NCBI GenBank assembly: GCA_005777185.1
Contig: SXNL01000329.1
Location: 1 to 62,155 of the forward strand
Direction: 5' to 3'
Source: Myxococcales bacterium
Lineage (GTDB): Bacteria; Myxococcota_A; Polyangia; Polyangiales; Polyangiaceae
DNA: 62,155 bases
Made by a program: the position numbers and the translations under genes. Under the pieces are notes generated by a model. That model was not told the DNA's origin. It did not search any database and saw only the letters and a list, made by a program, of their open reading frames with translations. Position 1 is the first letter of the stretch, and the number at the start of each line of letters is the position of its first letter. Positions 17,871 to 26,333 of the stretch are shown in pieces.

Positions 17871-18436
17871 CGATGCTCGACGACCTGGAAGCCCTCGCCG
17901 GCCGCCTCGGCGACCTTCAAGAGGAGCCGGCGGATCAACCCGCCCGGGCGGCCGTGGCGGCGATCCTCCGCCCTGGCGTAGCCGGCACCGAGATCCTGTT
18001 CATTCGCCGCGCCGTCCGCGAGGGAGATCCGTGGTCGGGCCAGATGGCGTTCCCCGGAGGCAAGCGAGAGCCGGCCGACCGCGATCTCCTCCACACCGCT
18101 GTGCGGGAGACCGAGGAGGAGATCGGCGTGGACCTCCTCCGCCACGGGCGGCTGCTCGGCCCGCTCGCCGACACGAGCACCCACCGGTCCGATCTCGTCG
18201 TCCGCCCCTACGTCTTCCTCCTCGACCGTGCGCCGCGGCTCGGGACGAGCGACGAGGTCGCCGAGACGATCTGGGCGCCCATCTCGCCCCTGGCGCGGGG
18301 GGAGGCCACGGGGACGTACACCTTCCAGGCGCCGGGCGTCGCGCTCGAGCTGCCGTGCCACCGGATCGGGGAGCACGTCGTGTGGGGCCTGACGTACCGG
18401 TTCCTGGAGCTCCTCTTCGCCGTCGCGCGGCCGTGA
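17867..18436 (+). CDS. NUDIX hydrolase, CoA pyrophosphatase (NudL)-like
   Basis: 189 residues. The NUDIX box is present as GGKREPADRDLLHTAVRETEEEIGV with the metal-binding RETEEE core; the first Glu of the canonical box is Asp here. The preceding WSGQMAFPGG and overall length match the CoA diphosphatase subgroup, which splits CoA into 4'-phosphopantetheine and 3',5'-ADP. ATG at 17867 overlaps the tpiA stop; a second ATG at 17873 is possible. Co-transcribed with tpiA. The substrate is inferred from subgroup resemblance only. Confidence 0.85.
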   Translation: MTMLDDLEALAGRLGDLQEEPADQPARAAVAAILRPGVAGTEILFIRRAVREGDPWSGQMAFPGGKREPADRDLLHTAVRETEEEIGVDLLRHGRLLGPLADTSTHRSDLVVRPYVFLLDRAPRLGTSDEVAETIWAPISPLARGEATGTYTFQAPGVALELPCHRIGEHVVWGLTYRFLELLFAVARP

Positions 18437-18528
18437 CGCCGCCGCGACGCCGGGCCGCCAGCGGGCCAAACGGCTTTCAATTTCGGCGCAAGTTCGCTTG
18501 AATGTCGGCCGTACCAGGAGAACCTGCC

Positions 18529-19719
18529 ATGACACGGACGTCGATCTTGCTCGCCACGCTCCTCGCCGGGCTGGGCTCGTGCTCGAAGACGGACCCCGCG
18601 CCCACGACCACACCGAGCGCAACCGAAAGCGTGACCACCAGCGCGGCGACGGTGTCCGCTTCAGCCGCCGCCTCGGCCGAAGCACCTACCGAGGCCGGCG
18701 TGCCGCAGCCGTCGGCGAACGTCCACGTCAAGCTGCCGTTCGACGAGTTGGTGAAGATCTCGAAGCCGCTCGCCATCAAGCCGGCGGCGGTCGATCTGGC
18801 GGGGACGAAGCTCACCGCCGTCGTCTGCGCAGTCGAGGGCGCGCCGTTCCTCTTCAAGAGCACCATCGACGGGCTGCGCGCCATCCGCGTCGTGGGCGAC
18901 CGGGCGCTCCTCGTCACGAACGACGGCGTCATCCGCGGGTACAAGCTCGAGGGCGACGGCTGCAAGCTCGTCGTCGACAAGACCTTCGGTGACGCGGGCG
19001 TCAGCAAGCTGGACCAGAAGGTCGAACGCCTCAGCACGGACGGCGCGGGCAACGTGTGGGCCTCCACCGGGGCCTCCGCGGCCTACCGTCTGGGCAAGGA
19101 CGGCAAGGTCGTCGCGAAGTGCGACGCGAAGCCGGTCGGACACCTCTTCGTCTCCGAGAAGGGCAAGACGGCCATCGCCACGTTCGCGAACGACGACGTC
19201 GTGAAGGTCACCTTCGACAAGGACGCGTGCAAGACCGAGAAGTGGGCGTTCACCGATCTGACCAACGAGGAGAAGCGCAAGGGCAACCTCGTCCACGCGC
19301 AGGCCGTCGGCTTCCTCGGCGACATGATCTTCCTCGGCGGCAGGCTCACCAAGACCCCGGAGCACCCGAACGACTCCACCGTCGTCCTCGGCCTCGACGC
19401 CGCTGGCAAGGAGAGGTTCAAGATCGGAAAGCTCGACACCGACTACGCGACGAAGGATCGCTTCCACACGGTGAACGCGATCGGCCCGTGCCGGCCGGGC
19501 CTGTGCGTCCTCGACGCCACGCACCGCCGCCTCACGGCCTGGAGCCCCAAGGACGGTAAGTTCCTCGGCGACGTCGAACTGAGCGCGCTCTTCGGTCTGA
19601 GGGAGCCCTGGATCCCGGACTTCGACCGGAACCAGAAGGCCGCGTTCTTCATCGCAGCCCAGGACCGCGAGACCAAGGGCGTGGCCGAGGGCAACGTGTT
19701 CCGCGTCAGCGGACTCTGA
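18529..19719 (+). CDS. Lipoprotein with beta-propeller-like repeats
   Basis: 396 residues. MTRTSILLATLLAGLGSC is a lipoprotein signal (LGSC), then a Thr/Ser/Ala spacer of about 40 residues. The rest has repeated strand units such as RAIRVVGDRALLVTNDGVIRG, STDGAGNVWASTGASAAYRLG and VGHLFVSEKGKTAIATFANDD, typical of a WD40/NHL-like propeller. An in-frame ATG at 18502 exists, but 18529 is preceded by AGGAGAA and starts the signal peptide. The 3' end overlaps the convergent gene by 14 nt. Function unknown. Confidence 0.8.
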   Translation: MTRTSILLATLLAGLGSCSKTDPAPTTTPSATESVTTSAATVSASAAASAEAPTEAGVPQPSANVHVKLPFDELVKISKPLAIKPAAVDLAGTKLTAVVCAVEGAPFLFKSTIDGLRAIRVVGDRALLVTNDGVIRGYKLEGDGCKLVVDKTFGDAGVSKLDQKVERLSTDGAGNVWASTGASAAYRLGKDGKVVAKCDAKPVGHLFVSEKGKTAIATFANDDVVKVTFDKDACKTEKWAFTDLTNEEKRKGNLVHAQAVGFLGDMIFLGGRLTKTPEHPNDSTVVLGLDAAGKERFKIGKLDTDYATKDRFHTVNAIGPCRPGLCVLDATHRRLTAWSPKDGKFLGDVELSALFGLREPWIPDFDRNQKAAFFIAAQDRETKGVAEGNVFRVSGL

Positions 19720-22303
19720 CCGGACCCGTCGGGGCGACGCGCCCGAGAGACCGGCCGTCGCCATCGGCGTCGATCCAGACGGCGCCGGTCATCGCGAACG
19801 GCGTGATCTCGGCGGGATCGCCCGCCAGCACGGGGGTCATCGGCGCTCCGCCGCGCGCGATCACCACGAAGGCGGCGTCGCGCTCGACGGCGATCGGCAC
19901 CTTGACGTCGGCCGCCGCCGCGCCCGCGGGCGTGGGGGCGAGCTTCACCTGCACCGGGCCGATCTTCACGACGTCCTTCCGGCCGGCCTCGACCACCTGG
20001 ATCTCCACCTCCCGGACGTCCACCCACGGCGCCGCCTCGACATGCACCAGCACCTCCACGCGCTTGCCGCGGGCCAGCCCGCCGATCCCCACCCCCGCCG
20101 CGGTCACACGCAGGAACGGCCCGTTCGAGAGCACCACGTCGCGCCGCTCGCGCACGCCCGCCACGAGATCCGCCGTGCGCGCTTCCGACCACGCGTCGAG
20201 GCGCGTGTCGTCGCCGACCCTCACGAACGTCCGCGGGTAGCCCGACTCCTGCCCCACGATCCCGTGCGTGTCCGTGTCGGCAGTCGGGGTCGTCGGGTGG
20301 CCCGTGCGAAGGAGCGCGTGGAGATCGAGGATGACCTTCTCGCGCTTGTCGACGGGCCGCCCGTTCCACACCTCGAGCGCGTCGAAGTCCGGATCGTAGC
20401 CCGGCTCGGCGCCGACACCCTTCTCGGGCTCGAAGTCCAGCTGATCGAAGTACCCGGTCACCCCCGCGCGCGGGTGGTTGATCTGGAGGACGAGCGGCGC
20501 GCCCGTCCTCGCGCGTCGCACCTCGTCGAAGACCTCCTTCGCCGTTCGGTCGCGTACCGCGGGCGCGCCGCCCCGGGGCTTCGTGGCGTCCACCTCGAGC
20601 GGGAAGGCGTTGGCGTGGCCCCACGGCTTGCGGCTCGCGTCGGTCGTCAGCTCGTTGCCCGCGAGGTGGACGAGGTGCCGCCCGAGGCCGAGATCCGCGA
20701 CGATCCGCGACAGGTCCACGATCGTGTTGTGCTCCGTGGACACCGCGATCTCGACGCCCTCCGTCGCGTTCGACGCCACGCGATCCACGAGGGCCACGGG
20801 CGCGTCCGCGCCGAGCATCGTGTGCTGGTGGAAATCCGTCGCGACGTATCCCGCCGTGTCGACCACGCGGGCGAGGGTGCTCGCGCGACCGCGGGACTCG
20901 CCGGGCAGGACGTCCTCCTCGTACTGGGCGAGGGCGTACTCCGGTCCACGCGACAGCGTGACGCGATACCGGCCGGGTGCGAGCGGTACCTCGGCGAAGC
21001 CCGCTTCCATCGTCACGTGGTTCCGGGCGAACGCCCCGGCGTGCGGAGGACCGAGATCCGGATCGGAGGCGCCGAGCACCCCCTCGAGCGTGGCGCGGCA
21101 GGGGAGCGGCTCCTTCGACGCCGACTCGCACTTCATCCACAGACCACCCGGCTCGCTCACGGAGAACGACGCGTGGGTGAGCCCGTTCGGGCGAACCTCG
21201 ACGGCCACCTTGCCGGAGGTGGGCCGCCGCCCCGCGCTCGGCGCGAACGCCACGTCGTACGTCCCCGGCGGCAGCTCGGCGGTGAAGCCCTCCTTCGTCG
21301 CCACCGCGTCGAGGATCGGGGGCCCGCCGGGCGCGGAGAACACCACCCTGGCGCCCGGGACGGAGACCGCCTTGCCCTGCGCGTCGGCGAGCTTGATCTC
21401 GATGCCCCCGACCGCGCCCCCCGCGGCCTTCGTCAGCTCCGCGACGATCGCGGCCCCGTCGCCGCGCTCGCCGACAAGGAATACACGTGCATACTGCACG
21501 GATTCGCCGGGCGCGAGCGCCACGTCCTTGCGCTGGATCGTGTCGCTCCACGACGCGCCGCTCACGGCCTCGATCTCGCCGTCGGTCGAGGTGACGGCAT
21601 AGCTCACGTGGCGCCCGACGCCCCCGAGGTAGGGTCCCTTCGACTTTCCCTTGAAGCTGCGCAGCTTCCCCGGCGAGGTCTTCTCGGCGCCGCCCCACTG
21701 GATGGCGTCCCCGAGGCCGAGCTTCTCGATCTTCCCCTTCCCGGCGTTCGTGAGCGTCGTGGTGACGAGGACGGCGCGATCCTCGGGCGCGAGTCGGTAG
21801 ATCGTGTGGACCGCCAGATCGGCCTCGCGCAGCTCCTTCCCCCAGGCCTCGAGCTGGGCGCTGCCGTCCGGGTTCTCGGTCGCCTTGAGCCGCTCGTAGA
21901 GCGCCTGCCGGGGGAACGCGCCGAAGTAGGTGAACACCTGGCCGAGCTCGTCCCTCCGGAGGCGCGCGTCGGCGGCATCGACGATGTTCCCGCCCGTCTC
22001 GGCGAAGCCGGAGCTCGAGCCGAGCTGGTCGATGACGAACACCACCTCGCCGTTCGCGAGCACCCAGTCCCCTGCCCTGCCGGTGGCGTTGGGACCGCCG
22101 AGCTCCTCGCCACGCGCGAGCGGCCGCGCCGTCGCGCGCGCGGTCGACCTGGGCCGCGCGAGCCCGCCACGACGGCTCGGGATGAGCGCCGCGCGACCGG
22201 CGGCGTTGGGGCTCACCTCGATCTGCGGCGTGATGTCCTCGCGCGGCGGGCACGCGACCACCACGGGCGCGAGCGCCAAGGGGACGAGGTAGAGCGCCCT
22301 CAT
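19706..22303 (-). CDS. PHP-domain (CehA/McbA-like) metallohydrolase lipoprotein
   Basis: 865 residues. The signal MRALYLVPLALAPVVVAC makes it a lipoprotein. The N-terminal half is beta-rich. A PHP-type metallohydrolase domain follows: GYVATDFHQHTMLGADAP (HxH), VEIAVSTEHNTIVDL (EH), INHPRAG and TPTADTDTHGIVG are the metal-binding stretches. A C-terminal Ig-like part ends with DADGDG. CehA/McbA proteins hydrolyse carbamate esters, but the domain is shared with other phosphoesterases, so the substrate is open. The frame is open far upstream (to 25351), but only the stretch from 22303 reads as protein. An M20 peptidase gene ends 20 bp upstream on the same strand. Confidence 0.85.
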   Translation of the reverse strand: MRALYLVPLALAPVVVACPPREDITPQIEVSPNAAGRAALIPSRRGGLARPRSTARATARPLARGEELGGPNATGRAGDWVLANGEVVFVIDQLGSSSGFAETGGNIVDAADARLRRDELGQVFTYFGAFPRQALYERLKATENPDGSAQLEAWGKELREADLAVHTIYRLAPEDRAVLVTTTLTNAGKGKIEKLGLGDAIQWGGAEKTSPGKLRSFKGKSKGPYLGGVGRHVSYAVTSTDGEIEAVSGASWSDTIQRKDVALAPGESVQYARVFLVGERGDGAAIVAELTKAAGGAVGGIEIKLADAQGKAVSVPGARVVFSAPGGPPILDAVATKEGFTAELPPGTYDVAFAPSAGRRPTSGKVAVEVRPNGLTHASFSVSEPGGLWMKCESASKEPLPCRATLEGVLGASDPDLGPPHAGAFARNHVTMEAGFAEVPLAPGRYRVTLSRGPEYALAQYEEDVLPGESRGRASTLARVVDTAGYVATDFHQHTMLGADAPVALVDRVASNATEGVEIAVSTEHNTIVDLSRIVADLGLGRHLVHLAGNELTTDASRKPWGHANAFPLEVDATKPRGGAPAVRDRTAKEVFDEVRRARTGAPLVLQINHPRAGVTGYFDQLDFEPEKGVGAEPGYDPDFDALEVWNGRPVDKREKVILDLHALLRTGHPTTPTADTDTHGIVGQESGYPRTFVRVGDDTRLDAWSEARTADLVAGVRERRDVVLSNGPFLRVTAAGVGIGGLARGKRVEVLVHVEAAPWVDVREVEIQVVEAGRKDVVKIGPVQVKLAPTPAGAAAADVKVPIAVERDAAFVVIARGGAPMTPVLAGDPAEITPFAMTGAVWIDADGDGRSLGRVAPTGPVRVR

Positions 22304-22323
22304 GCGCGGGTCGGACACGTGGG

Positions 22324-23538
22324 TCACCCACCCCGTTGGGTGGTGTCGGGGAGCGCGGGGAGCGCGCCGCGGAGGAGGAGGAACCGCGCGAGCGCGCCGG
22401 CCTTCAGGAGGAGCGTGGCGAGCTCGATCTGCTCGTCCTTCGTGTGGAAGCCGATCCCGCGCGGGCCGAGGCCGTCGATGGAGGCGATGCCCATGGCGCT
22501 CGTGGTGCTCCCGTCCGAGCCGCCGCCGATGAGGCCCGCCTCGCCGGCGCCGAGGCCGACCGCGCGCGCGCTGGCGGCGTACGCCTCGAGGAGCCGAACC
22601 GAGGCGTCGGTCCGCTCCATGGGCAGCCGCGCGATCCCGCCGGAGAGCTCGATGCGCGTGCCAGGGACGCACGCCTCGGTCGCGATCGCCTCGATGCGGC
22701 GGATCAGCTCCTCGGCATCCGACCGCGACTCGAAGCGGAGATCGAGCAGCGCCGTCGCGAGGTCGGGGACCGTGTTCTTGCTCTCGCCGCCCGTCACCTT
22801 GCCCACGTTGACCGTCACGCCCCGGTCGTAGTCGGTGAGCGCCATCACGCGATCGGTGAAGCGCGCGAGGGACCAGAGCGCGTTCGCGCCTTCCCTGTGG
22901 GCGTTCCCCGCGTGCGCGGCCTTGCCGTGCGCCGTCGCGGTCATCGCGCCCGTCCCCTTGCGGCGGGTGATGACGAGATCGTTCTTGCGCCCCGCCTCGA
23001 ACACGAGGCACGCGCCCGCGCCCTTCGCCGCGCTCCGGATGACGCCCTGCCCTTCCGGCGAGCCGACCTCCTCGTCCGCGACGATCACGACCGTGGTCGG
23101 GGGGAGCGCCGCGAGCCCGCAGACCTCGGAGATCGCGCGAAGGGCGTAAGCCACGACGAGCAATCCCCCCTTCATGTCGAGGACACCCGGCCCCCGCGCG
23201 AGGTCGCCGTCGCGCCTGTACCCCTCGAAGGTGCCCGGTGGGAACACGGTGTCGAGGTGACCCACGAGGGCGATCGGGCTCCTCCCCGCCGCGTCGTGCG
23301 TCGTCCGCAGCACGAGGTGGTCGGCGAAGCGGGCGCTCGACACGGTCTCGTGCGCGAGCCCCGGCGTGGCGAACGCCTCCCTCAGTGCGGCCGCGACGAG
23401 GCGACCGCCCTCGACGTTCTCGGTGAAGGAGTTGATGCCGACGAGGCGAGCGAGATCCTCCTCGACGGCCCGCGCCCGCGCCTGCGCCGCGAGCCACGCG
23501 CACACGGCCTCGGCGTGGATGTCGGCGGTCGCGGACAC
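22324..23538 (-). CDS. M20 family metallopeptidase (carboxypeptidase G2-like)
   Basis: 404 residues. Zinc-site motifs are in order: VGHLDTVFP (His, Asp), GVLDMKGGLL (bridging Asp), ADEEVGSPEG (catalytic and ligand Glu) and FEAGRKNDLV. The dimerisation domain lies between, starting near TRRKGTGAMTATAHGKAAHAG. The start is GTG at 23538. The M20A/carboxypeptidase G2 group removes C-terminal Glu or splits dipeptides; no signal peptide is visible, so it is probably cytosolic. TACCTG lies 6 nt before the GTG. Co-directional with the PHP lipoprotein, so the two may be one unit. Confidence 0.9.
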   Translation of the reverse strand: MSATADIHAEAVCAWLAAQARARAVEEDLARLVGINSFTENVEGGRLVAAALREAFATPGLAHETVSSARFADHLVLRTTHDAAGRSPIALVGHLDTVFPPGTFEGYRRDGDLARGPGVLDMKGGLLVVAYALRAISEVCGLAALPPTTVVIVADEEVGSPEGQGVIRSAAKGAGACLVFEAGRKNDLVITRRKGTGAMTATAHGKAAHAGNAHREGANALWSLARFTDRVMALTDYDRGVTVNVGKVTGGESKNTVPDLATALLDLRFESRSDAEELIRRIEAIATEACVPGTRIELSGGIARLPMERTDASVRLLEAYAASARAVGLGAGEAGLIGGGSDGSTTSAMGIASIDGLGPRGIGFHTKDEQIELATLLLKAGALARFLLLRGALPALPDTTQRGG

Positions 23539-23606
23539 CCCATCCAGGTACCACGTTCGACCGCCCGCCGTCCGCCCTCCGCCTTCCGATTCCGCCGCGA
23601 TCCGGG

Positions 23607-23635
23607 TTGCATTCTATATTTGCAGAATTCATAAT
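23607..23635 (+). promoter_or_regulatory. Promoter giving a predicted leaderless transcript
   Basis: TTGCAT (23607-23612), 17-nt spacer, CATAAT (23630-23635) in the most AT-rich short stretch of the area. The -10 matches 5/6. The ATG at 23642 is 6 nt after it, where RNA synthesis would begin, and no SD precedes it. Confidence 0.6.
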
Positions 23636-23641
23636 ACACCC

Positions 23642-24391
23642 ATGAGCTTCGAGTCCCGACGGGAGCTCGTCCGCGCGCGGGCGCTCTCGAGCATGTCGCG
23701 CTGGTACAACCCGTGGCTGCACCTCGGCGCCACGATGTCGATCGGCCTCGCCGTCCTCGCCGTCGCGCTCGCGCGGCTGTCCGACGTGAGGCCGCTCGAG
23801 TGGCTCGTGATCCCCGTCGTCTTCGTCATGGCCAACGGCTTCGAGTGGCGCGTCCACAAGGACGTCCTCCACAGGCGCCGCCGCCTCCTCGAGGTCATCT
23901 ACGACCGCCACACGCCGCAGCACCACATGATCTACACGACGGCCGACATGGAGGTGCGGAGCACGCGCGAGTTCCGCCTCGTCATGATCCCCGCCTTCGG
24001 CGTCGCGGGCGCCGTGCTCGTCACCGCGCCGTGGGCGCTCCTCTTCGCGAAGGTGTGGAGCGCGAACGCGGGGTGGCTCCTCCTGGTGACGGCGAGCCTG
24101 TACATGGTGAGCTACGAGCTCTTCCACCTCGCGTACCACCTGCCCGCCACGAACCCCATCGGCCGGATCGGCGTCATCCGGCGCCTCCGCGAGCACCACG
24201 CCTGGCACCATGATCCCCGGCTCATGCAGCGCTGGAACTTCAACGTGACGGTCCCGCTGTTCGACTGGATCCACGGCACCATCGCGCCGAAGGAGCTCAC
24301 GGACAGGGTCGGCGCGACGCCCCTCGCCTCCAGCGACATGCTGAAGGAGGCGAACGCAGGCGCGCTCGAGGAGGCGACCGGCAAAGCCTAG
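23642..24391 (+). CDS. Membrane fatty acid hydroxylase/sterol desaturase superfamily protein
   Basis: 249 residues with about four membrane helices. The di-iron histidine motifs are present in order: HKDVLH, HTPQHH, HLAYH and HHAWHH. These enzymes hydroxylate or desaturate lipids with O2 in the membrane. The ATG at 23642 lies 6 nt after a CATAAT -10 with no SD, so the mRNA is probably leaderless; longer in-frame starts (23366) would run through the promoter. The TAG stop lies inside the left arm of a long inverted repeat before argC. Confidence 0.85.
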   Translation: MSFESRRELVRARALSSMSRWYNPWLHLGATMSIGLAVLAVALARLSDVRPLEWLVIPVVFVMANGFEWRVHKDVLHRRRRLLEVIYDRHTPQHHMIYTTADMEVRSTREFRLVMIPAFGVAGAVLVTAPWALLFAKVWSANAGWLLLVTASLYMVSYELFHLAYHLPATNPIGRIGVIRRLREHHAWHHDPRLMQRWNFNVTVPLFDWIHGTIAPKELTDRVGATPLASSDMLKEANAGALEEATGKA

Positions 24392-24440
24392 CAAGGCCCC
24401 CGCGGGGACGGACTCGACCCCGGCGTGCCGCCTTGCTAGG
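24387..24440 (+). promoter_or_regulatory. Long inverted repeat sequestering the argC SD
   Basis: CCTAGCAAGGC (24387-24397) and GCCTTGCTAGG (24430-24440) are perfect 11-bp arms around a 32-nt loop that itself holds CCCCGCGGGG (24398-24407). The left arm covers the upstream stop codon; the right arm carries AGG of the argC SD AGGA (24438-24441, 7 nt before the ATG). It may act as a terminator, a translational attenuator or a protein-binding site. Confidence 0.5.
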
Positions 24441-24448
24441 ACGCCGTC

Positions 24449-25507
24449 ATGGCAAAGCGCTTCAGGGCCGCCGTCATCGGCGGCAGCGGGTACGGTGGCG
24501 GCGAGCTGATCCGGCGGCTCCTCCTCCACCCCGAGGTCGAGCTCGCGAGGGTGGCGTCGGTCGATTTCATCGGCGAGCCGCTCGCGGCGGCGCACCCGAA
24601 CCTGGAGGGCCGGACCGACCTCGTCTTCGAGGGCGTCGCCCCCGAGGAGGCCGCGAAGGGCATGGACGTCGTCCTGCTCGGCCTCCCCCACAAGGTGAGC
24701 GCCACGAAGATGCCCGCGCTCATGGAGTGCGGGGCGCGCGTCGTCGACCTGTCCGGCGACTTCCGGCTGCGCGATCCAGCGGCGTACAAGAAGTACTACG
24801 GCGCCGAGCACCCGTGCGCGTCCCACCTCACGGACGGCACGTTCGTGTACGGCCTCCCGGAGCTCCACCGCGAGAAGATCCGGGCGTCGCGGTACGTGGC
24901 GTCGCCGGGCTGCTTCGCGACCACGATCGAGCTCGCCCTCCTCCCGCTCGCCCGGGCCGGCCTCCTCGCGGGCGAGGTCGAGGTCGTCGGCATCACCGGG
25001 TCGTCGGGCAGCGGCGTCGTCCCCTCCGCGGGCACGCACCACCCCGTGCGCGCGGTGAACCTGCGGACGTACAAGCCCCTCGACCACCAGCACATCCCCG
25101 AGATCGTCCAGACGTTGCTCGAGGCGGGCGCCCGCGATCTCGACCTCCGCTTCGTGCCGGTGAGCGCGCCCCTCTCGCGCGGGATCTTCGCGACGTGCTT
25201 CGCGCACGTGGCCGACACGGTCACGCCGGACGAGATACATGCACTCTACAAGGATGCCTTCGTCGGCGAGCCGTTCGTACGCGTCCCGAGGAAGCGCCTC
25301 CCCGAGGTGGTCGCGGTGAGCGGCACCAACTTCGCGGAGGTTGGCGTGCAACCCGGCGCGGCCAGGGACGGCCGCCGCGTCGTCGCGTGCTTCGCCGCGA
25401 CCGACAACCTCATCAAGGGCGGGGCGGGACAGGCCATCCAGTCGATGAACCTCATCCTCGGCCTCGACGAGCGGCTCTCGCTCGAGGATCCGGGCGGGTA
25501 CCCTTGA
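24449..25507 (+). CDS. argC: N-acetyl-gamma-glutamyl-phosphate reductase
   Basis: 352 residues. Reduces N-acetylglutamyl phosphate with NADPH in arginine synthesis. The NADP fold opens with AVIGGSGYGGGELIRRLL; the catalytic Cys155 lies in ASPGCFATTIEL; GSSGSGVVPSAGTHHP and NLIKGGAGQAIQSMNL are family motifs. A LysY-type homologue acting in lysine synthesis is possible, because the two families are close, but no LysW gene is nearby. argB follows with a 4-nt overlap. An inverted repeat spans its SD. Confidence 0.93.
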   Translation: MAKRFRAAVIGGSGYGGGELIRRLLLHPEVELARVASVDFIGEPLAAAHPNLEGRTDLVFEGVAPEEAAKGMDVVLLGLPHKVSATKMPALMECGARVVDLSGDFRLRDPAAYKKYYGAEHPCASHLTDGTFVYGLPELHREKIRASRYVASPGCFATTIELALLPLARAGLLAGEVEVVGITGSSGSGVVPSAGTHHPVRAVNLRTYKPLDHQHIPEIVQTLLEAGARDLDLRFVPVSAPLSRGIFATCFAHVADTVTPDEIHALYKDAFVGEPFVRVPRKRLPEVVAVSGTNFAEVGVQPGAARDGRRVVACFAATDNLIKGGAGQAIQSMNLILGLDERLSLEDPGGYP

Positions 25508-26319
25508 GCGCGATCGTCCTCAAGCTCGGCGGCGAGGTCGTGAAGGGCGACCACCTCGCCGCGATCGCGGCCGACGTCGCGGCCCTCGCCGCGACCGGCG
25601 AGCGCGTCGTCATCGTCCACGGCGGCGGCCCGCAGGCGACCGATCTGCAGAAGAGGCTCGGGCAGGCGCCGAGGATCGTCGGCGGCCGCCGCATCACCGA
25701 CCGCGAGACGCTCGACGTCATGAAGATGACCGTCGCGGGCCTGGTCAACGTCGATCTCTGCGCGGCCCTCGTGCGCGCGGGCGTTCGCCCCGTGGGCCTG
25801 AACGGCGCGAGCGCCTGCGCGATCCAGGCCGTCAAGCGTCCCCCGCGCGTCGTCTCCGGGGGCGGCTCCGACCCGATCGACTTCGGCCACGTGGGCGACG
25901 TCACCGCCCTGAACCAGGCGCTCCTGTCACTCCTCATGGGCTCCGGCTACGTCCCCGTGCTCGCGTGCCTCGGGTGCAGCGAGGCTGGCGACGTGTTCAA
26001 CATCAACGCCGACGTCGTCGCGAACAAGGCCGCGATCCTCCTCGACGCGTCCGCGCTCGTCCTCGTGAGCGACGTCCCCGGCGTGCTCCGCGACGTCGCC
26101 GACCCCTCCTCGCGCATCCCCCGCCTCAGCCACGCCGACGCGAAGAAGGCCATCGCCGACGGCGTCGTCACGAAGGGCATGATCCCCAAGCTCGACGAGT
26201 CCTTCGCCGCGATCGCGGAGGGCGTCCGCGCCGTGCACGTCGTGGGACGGCTGGAGCGGGGCGACCTCCTCCGCGAGGTGCGTGAGCCCGGGAGCGTGGG
26301 GACCGTGCTGGTGGCGTAG
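25504..26319 (+). CDS. argB: Acetylglutamate kinase
   Basis: 271 residues from a TTG start that overlaps the argC stop (TTGA). Phosphorylates N-acetylglutamate with ATP, the step before ArgC. LKLGGEVVKG (phosphate-binding Lys), IVHGGGPQATDLQKRLG, GGRRITDRETLDV, and NINADVVANKAA with VLVSDVPGVL are the amino acid kinase motifs. The TTG is the only start that gives the canonical N-terminus; all ATGs are internal. No long N-terminal helix of the arginine-sensitive hexameric form is seen, so feedback inhibition is uncertain. Confidence 0.93.
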   Translation: MSAIVLKLGGEVVKGDHLAAIAADVAALAATGERVVIVHGGGPQATDLQKRLGQAPRIVGGRRITDRETLDVMKMTVAGLVNVDLCAALVRAGVRPVGLNGASACAIQAVKRPPRVVSGGGSDPIDFGHVGDVTALNQALLSLLMGSGYVPVLACLGCSEAGDVFNINADVVANKAAILLDASALVLVSDVPGVLRDVADPSSRIPRLSHADAKKAIADGVVTKGMIPKLDESFAAIAEGVRAVHVVGRLERGDLLREVREPGSVGTVLVA

Positions 26320-26333
26320 GGGAGCGGCCCGGT

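Noticed and set aside
22304-25351. 5' extension of the PHP lipoprotein frame to 1881 codons
   Set aside because: The upstream part runs antisense through the hydroxylase, argC and M20 genes; the signal peptide starts at 22303.
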